From positions 23,826,246 to 23,890,245 of the forward strand of contig JACDQD010000006.1 in assembly GCA_019843655.1 (NCBI GenBank): 64,000 bases of DNA, written 5' to 3'. How positions within the stretch are numbered: the first letter of the stretch is position 1; each line of letters begins with the position of its first letter. Under the pieces are notes generated by a model. That model was given only the letters and a program-made list of their open reading frames with translations, was not told the DNA's origin and made no database searches. Source of the stretch: Lethocerus indicus. Lineage: Eukaryota > Arthropoda > Insecta > Hemiptera > Belostomatidae. The position numbers were made by a program, and so were the translations under genes. Of this stretch, positions 56,301 to 64,000 are shown piece by piece.

Positions 56301-58419
56301 TTAAACCGATTAACAAAATCCCCCCCAACCCAAAGAAGACAAACAACATTCCGAAAAACACAATAACTTGACACACATATATGATACCACCACAGTACAA
56401 GTGACAGTGACAGTGTACTGACGATGCCCATAAAACATCCAAAGTGACTAACACCGCTACGGAAGATGGCGAGCAGCCGAAACCGGTTTAGCAAAAGACC
56501 AAACCAGCGAGAGGATACAGAGGCACACGAAATTTACAGACTTTTTTTAGTTCATTCTCTATTCCGGGTGGTATTTGTGAAATGTTTGGTCTCAACACTG
56601 CCTGGTGACTGGTTCTTTTAACCACACATGCTGAACTAATTTGATCTTCTTCATCGAGGGCAGATTCCGGCTGTTGGTTTCTCCCCCCGAATCTACGTTG
56701 GGAACAGTCTTCCAGGTATAGTACCCTAGCCCTATCCCTTGTCTATGAGACTACAGTAAGTTCCTGATTTTAGTTAATATCCGCGAATAACAGAGGGGTC
56801 GCTCAGATATCTTCCTATCCTTTTTGTTTCATGAACGGCTCGGGAAATCATTTTCCGGAATTTCAACCGGAGGATTTCGTCCTAATTGGATCAGTGGGTT
56901 AAGGTCGATAATGAGCGATAATACGGGGAACAATGGGAGGGTTGGAGGAGGAGAAGGCCGGTGCATGATTTATACAGGTGATAGGAGGGGCGGACCATTG
57001 TGCTTCAACATGAGATATGGCCACCCCAGATGTGTAATGGAGTGTCAACGCACACCCGCTAAGCCCAGTTAATAAAACATTGATTTCTCACTTGCCGTTA
57101 TTCAAACCCTATATTCACTCACTCGGCACCCTCTCTTCCGATGATTTATTTCATTCAACAACTGGACAAAACAGAGATTGGACCGAACTCAGAAGCTGCG
57201 AGAAAATAAAAAAGTCAAATGGAAATTATTATACAAATCGGTATATAAAGTTGCGAATTTCATTCACTACTTTGTATCACATTTATAGTGAAATTACAAA
57301 CCCCTAAATTACTCTTTAGATTTGGTGTTGAGTTAGATCGGTTTGCCTTTCCACCGTCGCCTTTGAGTTAAAGTGGAGTGACATCAATTTAATAGGAATA
57401 GAGGAGTGAGGTCAGACTATTGCAAGGGCCGTTGCAAACCCTTATTCCAAACCATCCAGATGCACTAAACAAATACATTTAATGAAAGTATAGTACATTC
57501 AAAGTATAGTACGTTATGAATAACACCTCTTAATAATACGGATAATAATGGAATAACGGACATAAATACGAGCCACAGATCGGCTAGTTTCATTCTATTT
57601 TAGCAATTTTTTACGCTTTTCGTAGGCTTCGTTTTCCGACTTTACGACGGCTTTCAAATGGTCAGTAACAAAATATTATAGCCTTACCACATTCCTGTGT
57701 TACCACATCCAAGAAATAAATATGACTCAAAATATGTCCACACTATATAAGCCCTTGAAATAGTACTACCTTTGGGTGGATTCATTTATCATGTAATCAC
57801 AGCGCTTATATCAAAAAATATAAGCGCTTAATAGAATATTTTCTTACAATACTCAGAATTATTGTCGACATAATCTCCTAAATTACTAGACATAATCGAG
57901 TATCAACATATTAATTTAATGGAAATAGGAGAACGTATATTACTATTATTACAATATTACCGAGATATCTACTGATCGAAGCAGTAATTGTACCAATATG
58001 TCATTGGATTTTTCTTTACTTCTGAAGTATCTCCATTCTTCTAATCGAGAATGTTCTAGGACAAGGGATTTAATTGTTTCGTTCTTGTCGTCAATTCAAC
58101 TTCTCATATCATTAGCTGATTGGTTTTTATTTTAACTATTTAGTTGCTAAATGCATAATTAGCATCGAAGACTTGTTCTATGGTTAAGCCACTCTAATTT
58201 AAATGAGTTATTGTATGAACGACGTACACAGAGGAAACCATGACGGGATATATACAGCAATGCTTTAAAGTCGCCAGCTCCTTCTAGCATCATAAGGTAA
58301 AAATCACAGAGGTAAAAGCAGTTACCTGCATTGATAAGCTGGTTCGGTGACGTGAAACGATTCACACACTGAAGTTGAATTGTGAGCGGGGATTCTTTCA
58401 ATTGAAAGTAATCCGTCCT
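47382..58419 (-). CDS. unidentified multi-exon gene (5' end not found)
   Basis: Five minus-strand exons fit splice signals and one another's phase: 58326-58419, 54457-54565, 53088-53150, 51044-51171 and 47382-47983, 996 bases in all, ending at TGA 47384-47382. Visible protein blocks include ESPLTIQLQCVNRFTSPNQL and MSEGPYPEGDERTGTVLLTC (exons 1-2), RRSGYSSSEIVKASP (exon 3), SKKLCVYSRGGGPIVKREDF and RRARGPPFGPVIMPA (exon 4), and YLYSPAGLPHCFFFSELLRG and RRIYTKVAETRPPSKEPLP with IGLELVVDYVKHEKE (exon 5). The last block and exon 4 look most convincingly coding. Exon 5 is very GC-rich and Pro-rich; its start and stop are in one frame, but the YLYSPAGLPH segment (about 47873-47741) is in another, so two compensating indels are needed. 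The exon 2 donor (gtcaca) is weak. I do not recognise the family; no catalytic motif is seen. A nuclear or regulatory protein is only a guess. Confidence 0.5.
48251..48306. promoter_or_regulatory. palindromic POU-like motif, copy 1
   Basis: GGCTAAT, then CAC, then the odd-length palindrome TTTGCATTGCAAA (48263-48275), then GGCCAATATGGC at 48293. It matches the copy at 49025 in 23 of 26 bases across the first block. TGCAAAT is the core of a POU octamer. Function is inferred from the motif only. Confidence 0.4.
49025..49073. promoter_or_regulatory. palindromic POU-like motif, copy 2
   Basis: GGCTAAT, then CAC, then the palindrome TTTGCAATGCAAA (49037-49049), overlapping a perfect octamer ATGCAAAT (49043-49050), then GGCAATATGACAA at 49061. 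Order and spacing resemble copy 1, 774 bases away. Confidence 0.45.
51172..53087. other. intron of the unidentified gene
   Basis: There is no further exon that I can support. A short (CA)n run lies near 51845-51866. Confidence 0.4.
53310..53690 (+). repeat. G-run-rich, CpG-rich tract
   Basis: Many runs of three to six G on the plus strand, densest at 53636-53675 (GGGGG runs separated by one to five bases), with a CT-rich stretch at 53383-53440. The spacing fits potential G-quadruplexes. Confidence 0.8.
54131..54181 (+). mobile_element. Penelope-like element 3' terminal fragment
   Basis: CCGAAACCGaTcTAGCAtAA followed by a CCAAAtCAGCGAGAGGA match, in order, to the right-hand terminal sequence at 56476-56514. 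Only about 50 bases remain. Confidence 0.6.
55086..55293. repeat. degenerate tandem duplication, period 162
   Basis: CTCCTAGCGG-CGA-AG-CAGTC-AT followed by TGGAATG-CA occurs at 55086-55130 and again at 55246-55293. About three quarters of positions agree. The 113-116 bases between do not obviously repeat. Confidence 0.6.
55586..56545 (+). mobile_element. decayed Penelope-like retroelement
   Basis: The remnant begins with two diverged copies of a terminal unit (CCCTGAGGGTGG...ACTCAACTAAAGTTCG at 55588 and CCCTGAGGGTGG...CACCCTACTAAACTTCG at about 55659). It continues with the end of the coding region (55910-56240) and closes with a non-coding terminus (GAGCAGCCGAAACCGGTTTA at 56471; CCAAACCAGCGAGAGGA at 56498). 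Most of the reverse transcriptase region is missing. Related termini occur at 37754-37896 and 54131-54181, so a family is present in this genome. Confidence 0.75.
55910..56240 (+). pseudogene. GIY-YIG endonuclease domain remnant of a Penelope-like element
   Basis: One frame reads SGVYIITCGSCDGVYI, the GIY-YIG-like start with the CxxC typical of Penelope-like elements. A second frame continues IEDRYKEHIKAIKYKTESNF and then FANHIIHSGHE to a TGA at 56238. The family's Gly-Gln-Thr-Gly-Arg segment between them is lost, and a frameshift joins the two parts. In intact elements this endonuclease nicks the target for primed reverse transcription. This copy is clearly inactive. Confidence 0.85.
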
Positions 58420-59399
58420 CTGAAGGCATACAGAAAGACAAAGTGATTAACGTCCCGCTGGTTTTTATTGTCCGTAATTTAAAAATAGTACGGATAGCAG
58501 GGCGTATCCCCTTCAAAAAAGGGAGTGAGTCAGACCGCCATTGTTTGCATTTCTATTACTCTGATGAAAGCGGCAATGGGCATAAAAGGCAAGCCACCGC
58601 GGAATAATAAAAATAAACAAGTAGATCTCACAAGAGTAAGAAATGGCGGGGTGAAAGTATTAGAGTTCAATAAAACGTTTTATAATCAAGCAGATATATA
58701 CACTGTGATTCAGAGCCCCTAGTAGACCATTTTCAACAATGGAAGGAACCAATAGTTCTCAATTAAATACTTTCTTTTGGAAAGAACATATCTCACAATT
58801 TTATTTACCTGATACTTCCATGAATATTCTGTACTCATACTGCAATTATTTGTGTTTGCAAACAGTAGAGAGTAATTAAGTAACCCCAAATCTAAATTAT
58901 AAATGAATTTTCTCCCACTTATAATAAATCACTATATCAGTATAATTCATAAATAACATAATATGCTTAAAAAATATTTTAATATAATATTCAATAAGTT
59001 CAGAATAATAACTCCATATATCATGGCTTATTGGGGAAGCAAATGAAAAAATCAGACGATAATGCAGACTTTATCAAAAATTTTTTACTCAATATATACA
59101 CTATGTTTTTGTAGATTTATCTTTTATATATACAAGAAATAACTCAGCGAAATAAAATACTCATACTCCAAGAAATAGGAAATCACAAACTTAATAAATG
59201 TATACAATTAATATTAAAAAATGAATCTTATAACACAAATCTAAAATATTTAAATTTAACATAAATATATGATTAAAATAACTACAATTACTATATAAAT
59301 ACAAGTGAAACTTTTAAATAGAACAGAAGTCTCCAGCTACAAGTATGTACAAAAGAACTTACTACATTCTTATAAATAACTGTATAGAATTTCTCCAAT
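58420..59399. other. gap between CHAF1A 3' end and the unidentified gene
   Basis: Presumably includes the CHAF1A 3'UTR (58.8-59.4 kb, very AT-rich) and possibly the start of the unidentified gene. I found no convincing first exon with an ATG. The acceptor at 58420 (ctttctgtatgccttcag on the minus strand) shows that at least one exon lies further 5'. Confidence 0.4.
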
Positions 59400-62300
59400 T
59401 TATTGATGATTAGTATCACCTGAAGTTTCATTATTTTCTTTAGGAATTATTTTCATAAAACTAGAAAATGGATTGACAGTGGGTCTGGGTGTATCCTGAT
59501 GAACAGTTTGACTTTGTTTTGTAACCTCAGGAGTTCTTGATAATGTGATAAGTGGAACCCTCTTTTTGATAACATTCTGTTTTGGTTCCACATTTTGTTT
59601 TGGTGCATCATCTGTAAGTGTCAAATCCACAACTCCCCCTAGAATACAGTCTAAGAATTAGACAAAAACATAAAGCCCAGTAACTCACTTCCATATATTA
59701 AATATTTAATGCTTTGTCCATAGGAAAACAAGCTACATATAGTTGCTTTAACAAAACTACTACATACAATTTGAAATCTCTCTGACTCACATCAAATCAA
59801 GGTTTCATATCTACTTTACATTTACACAAAATTAATTATTACAAAATTCACTTGGAATACATTAAAGAATAACAACTAATAAAAATGGACCTAACCACAA
59901 TATTCAACAGTTTTACAGCCCAAGTGTACAAAATATCACATTTTATAAATAAAAATGTATATTACAAAATTATATTCATACCTGACAAAGGGGTTTTTGG
60001 CAGTGTAGTAAGTTGCACTCTTTTCTTCACAACTTGCTGCTTTTGGCTACTCTGTGGGGTTTCACCTCTCAAAAATGAATCCAACATAGTTTTCTTCGGT
60101 TTATCGCTAGATGGGGAGGTTTAAATTCTTTGTGTTTAAACATTTTCAATGAGTTATATAGCTAATACACAATTTTAAGTTTTGATCTATTTAGAAAGTA
60201 CAAAACATTTTCAAACTCACTTGATAATTTTTCCTGGCGTTGCTGGTAAGTTAGAACTGGGTACCTTTATCCCAGAAAAACTTTTTAGTCCAAATTCAGA
60301 ACAAAAGTCCGCATTTACAGACCTTAAACAAATTATAGAATATATACCACCAGACAGTAATTAGTTACTCTATTACACTTGGTGAATAAGTTACTGAATC
60401 ATAGAATAAGTAAAATCCAAAATAAGACTCACCATGCTTGTCTTCCATTGCAATCATATGAGCGTTTTGCAATGTCCTTTATTTTTCTGCTGACTGCCCT
60501 TTTAGTAACAAATTGTGTAGGATAATCCTTTTCTAATTGCTTTAGGAACTCATTCACTAATTGGGAGAGAGGGAGCTGGCTTCCATGTACCAATTTCACA
60601 AGAGGTTCAACAACTAAAATGTAGTTTTTATTTTTCATAAGATATTTCTAAAACTAAATAAAAATCGCCTTTTATATTTTTCTTGTAGAAAGAGGCATGA
60701 AGATACTACAATAATCATTACACATAAATCACCTGATAATGGAAACTGTTTCACTTTTGCAGCCAAAGGTGTACCGGATGGACTTTCATTTTCACCTACA
60801 GATGACAAATCTATAGGACCGGACTTCTCATCCCATACAGCTCGATAAAGCAAAAGTTTTTCATAGAGACTGCCTATAAAATATCACATTTTTATTTTAA
60901 TCCCAGGGAGAATATAAAATGGTAATTTAAACATTTATTTCATTCACTGATAAAACAGAATAATTTTATTTTACCTGAACTGACTTCTGTTGTTTCATTA
61001 CTGATCCAAACACAACCCAATAATCTTGGTTTCAATCTCTCTGCTTTTTGGTTCATTTCTTCATCAAACTCCTCCTTCAGTAATATCATTCTCAATTTTT
61101 GTTCTTCAGGAGACTAAACAATAAAAAATTCAAAATGTAAAAATTAATAAGTTAATATTTAAATGTTTATATTGACAAAAAAGAGAACATCACAAACTAA
61201 CAATGTCTTCATCCTTGGCTTGAGCCTCTTCGTCACTTAAATAACCATGCGGGACAAAAGTTTTATCTAACAAGTAACCATTTTCTCCATCACCTTCTTC
61301 TTCATCACTCTGTTCTTTATCAGCATCATCACCACCTTCCAAACTTTCACCTTCCTCTTCATCTTCCCATTCAGAATCAGAATCCACTTCATAGTCAAAA
61401 AATTCCTGGAACAACAATTATTAATTGCATAGATATAAACTGTTAGTTAATATTTTATGTATTTAATGAACATATAATTTTATACTAAAATGTACCATAA
61501 TGAATTTATTACCTTGTCTTTAAAGAATGGTTTACGCGGAGTAATCATTTTACTTTCTTTCCTCCAGGTCCCCCAGTATGGTGGTCGCCTGTTGTCATGA
61601 AATTGAAGCAGTTTTGCTTTGTTGCACTTGATTTTCGCTGAATTTCCACCCACATCTTCATCAATGCTTGCTTCATTTCCAACCGATTCTGTTAGACAAA
61701 ATGAGTTATCATAGCAGATCATTTATAAGGAATGCGAGTGACACTACACTTTCATCTAACTTCATCTTTGGATTTGTCATTGCTCAGTGCAAAATGTCAA
61801 ACATGCAATATATGACATGCATGTTTTGTGTGTTTTTCAGTACACGACAAAAAAATTCACTAAACTAATACTTGCTCAATAATCAGATTATCTTTAACTC
61901 ATGAATAAAAATTAATATGTATAAAATGCATTTATTACTAACAGCATTAATTACATGTCTTCATCAGGAGGCAAGACACTTACAAAGAACTATACAAATG
62001 ATAGATTTAGAAAATACAAGCCTAATGATTGAACAATTAAATTGAATCCCAAAATGTTTTTTATTTTGTAAAAATGTTCAGCCATAATGTTAAAGGAGAT
62101 TAGTATCTTAAAAAAATAAGTTCATTTAAATCACTTAGCTGATTTAAATAGAAATTTCCCTAGATTTTTTTTTAAATTTAAATAACAATGAATGTAACTT
62201 TTTAACTAATTTTTAACAATCAATGAAGAATTTTTTTCTGACGATTTTACACAGTGTTACTTGAACTTCCACCTACAGTGACCTCTAGTCACTGAGGCTA

Positions 62301-63592
62301 AATATAATAATTCATTTTGTCGTAACATACCTATAATAATAACATCATGTTGTTCCTCTTGCCAGGCAGACAGAGGCCATGTCGCTTCAGAACTCTTTGG
62401 AATGTGCTTCCCAAGTTTCAACTCCCGAAGATATAATAGATCATTTTCTTCAGACATACCACCACACAAGGAATCCAATTTAACCCTGTTTTCTTGGGAC
62501 AGAACTGATCTTGCAACATCAGCCAACCTCATATCTTGCTTTACCTGATATGAACAATTAAAATTCCATTATAACACTCATTTGACATTCAATTTATAAA
62601 ACTCAAACTTATTAATTCTTCAGATTTATGTAAAGGAATAATGAATATTAGCCTTACATTAAATTAATTAATTTAAATTACTGCTTAATACTAACAGGGA
62701 ATGGCATAAAATTGGTCCCAATAACTTCTTCTTCTGTATCTTCAATTTTCTCTCCACCAGAATTGAACTTTTTGGGAACAAAGAAACTGGCAAAAGCAGC
62801 TCTAGCTTGTGATTCCTTTTTCCGTTCCAATAATTTTGCTTCTTCCTTTTTCTTCTTCTCTTCTTCCTTTGCTTCTTCTTTCTTCTTTTTCTCTTCATCT
62901 TTTAAACGTTTCTCTTCATTCTTTTGCCTGAATAAAATTAAATAATCAAATTACTACCAAAGTTGAACTTTTTATTATATGATACTTAGAAAATTAAAAT
63001 AAGATTGATTCCATATGTGTGTATGTCTAACACTTAAGTGGTAAGACACATATTATGATGATATTGCCGAATATTGTTACATTCAAGTGATAAAACAAAT
63101 TAGGTCCTTACATAAGATGCTAAGAGTCTAAACACCACTTGAGCATTTTAAAAGATGCTGATGTATTTCTCCAGATTACTCAGAATAGATCATAATATAA
63201 CATTGATAAATGTATTAAGAAAAGTTCTGCAAAATACTTTAGTAATAAACTGAAAAAAATAAATAAAACTGACATTATTTCTGCTTGACGCTTTTTCTCT
63301 TTTTCTTCTTTTCTGCGTCTCCTTTCATCATTCTTTTGAGCAATTTTCTGTAATCTTTCTTCTCTAACTTTGGCTTTCTCTTCTTGTTTTTCCTGTATTG
63401 CCAGAAATATTTTCAATGAAATCAACCAAATACAAATTATATATTTATTGCCCATTTCTTCATTTCATAATTTACCTTTTTAATACGCTCTCTTTCCATT
63501 TTTTTCTTCTCGGATTCTGCTTTCTTTTGCAACTGCTTGGGTGTCAATTTTCTTTTTGGTGTTCTCATCGAGCAATCATCATTTGATGTGGG
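59400..63592 (-). CDS. CHAF1A: Chromatin assembly factor 1 subunit A (p150/p180), 5' incomplete
   Basis: Twelve in-phase exons from high to low coordinate: 63476-63592, 63274-63392, 62696-62927, 62331-62544, 61513-61688, 61202-61405, 60975-61113, 60733-60873, 60433-60613, 60221-60322, 59982-60106 and 59400-59638 (stop TAA). They give the last 662 residues. First comes the Lys/Glu/Arg-rich helical KER region, then a PIP-box-like AAFASFFVPKK for PCNA. Next are the conserved LLQFHDNRRPPYWGTWRK block, an acidic ED region (FDYEVDSDSEWEDEEEGESL), the hallmark VPHGYLSDEE, and a C-terminal winged-helix region (about PLVKLVHGSQLPLSQLVNEF). The tail holds a repeated KKRV-LTTLP/LITLSRTP motif. CAF-1 deposits newly made H3-H4 on replicating DNA through PCNA. 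The first exon here starts at an acceptor, so the N-terminus is outside the window. Confidence 0.96.
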
Positions 63593-64000
63593 CTGAAATT
63601 AAGTGATAGCATAATTTATATTTTAATCATATAAACAGTAGGTGATAATAAGTAACTTTAATTTTGTAATGTGCGGAATAGTGGAAGTGTTGGCTGAGTA
63701 GAATCATTCTTTACATCATAATTATATGAATGTGTAGATGCATGATCATTTTAGTACTTCATTTATGATATTAATAATTTATTGTTTACTTTCCGAAATT
63801 GTAGTTTTATAAATTGTTTGTACACTCTACTCTATAACCACAAAGTAAAATAAAAGCTAGGCAACAAAAGTATATTAAGATTATCAGAAGGGTTTTCAGA
63901 ATATATCATCTTGATAATACATAATGTCATATAGTTAATCTTTGCATAAACCAGTTATGTTATATTTTCAATACATATGAAACATATTACATCAGATCTA
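63593..64000. other. CHAF1A intron
   Basis: AT-rich sequence upstream of the first visible CHAF1A exon. No further exon is seen before the window ends. Confidence 0.6.

Larger units (their letters stand above)
54566..58325. other. intron with decayed Penelope-like element
   Basis: Holds a 45-base duplication (55086 and 55246), the Penelope-like remnant 55586-56545 and otherwise unassigned DNA. I found no supported exon here. Confidence 0.4.

Overview
The window is animal nuclear DNA, most likely from an insect. Coding exons are short, bounded by GT/AG introns and surrounded by AT-rich sequence. The recognisable genes are typical arthropod orthologues, and the repeats are eukaryotic (a tRNA-derived SINE, a Penelope-like element with a GIY-YIG domain, microsatellites). 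I cannot name the species. Exon coordinates were read by eye from splice signals and reading phase; where I say phases chain, I checked the exon lengths by hand.

Layout from left to right. (1) About 1-10.4 kb, + strand: the 3' part of a gene for a small membrane protein with two transmembrane segments, a Gln-rich tail and a C-terminal PDZ-ligand-like TLV; two weaker candidate upstream exons lie at 1924-2028 and 7654-7708. (2) 14.2-19.5 kb, + strand: a complete pygopus gene (six coding exons, 433 aa; NPF motif and C-terminal PHD finger), the nuclear adaptor of Wnt/Wingless signalling. (3) 23.1-41.1 kb, + strand: a complete polybromo gene (34 coding exons, 1701 aa; six bromodomains, two BAH domains, an HMG box and two C2H2-like fingers), a subunit of PBAP/PBAF SWI/SNF. 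(4) 42.7-43.2 kb, - strand: SDHAF4, a two-exon mitochondrial assembly factor for succinate dehydrogenase. (5) 47.4-58.4 kb, - strand: a probable gene I could not identify, built from five short exons whose phases chain exactly and whose last exon is very GC-rich and carries two apparent compensating frameshifts. (6) 59.4-63.6 kb, - strand: the 3' twelve coding exons (662 aa) of chromatin assembly factor 1 large subunit (CHAF1A/Caf1-180); its 5' end lies beyond the window.

Between genes 4 and 6 the sequence is more GC-rich and heterogeneous. It holds a long (CT)n tract, G-runs, a duplicated palindromic POU-like motif inside an intron of the unidentified gene, and a decayed Penelope-like element. 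Fragments of that element also lie at 54.1 kb and inside a polybromo intron, where one ends about 25 bp from a splice acceptor. Two copies of one SINE family occupy other polybromo introns.

Three of the four identified nuclear or mitochondrial genes act on chromatin or transcription (pygopus reads methylated H3 for beta-catenin/Armadillo; polybromo targets a remodeller; CAF-1 deposits H3-H4 behind the replication fork). I see no evidence that their proximity is functional.
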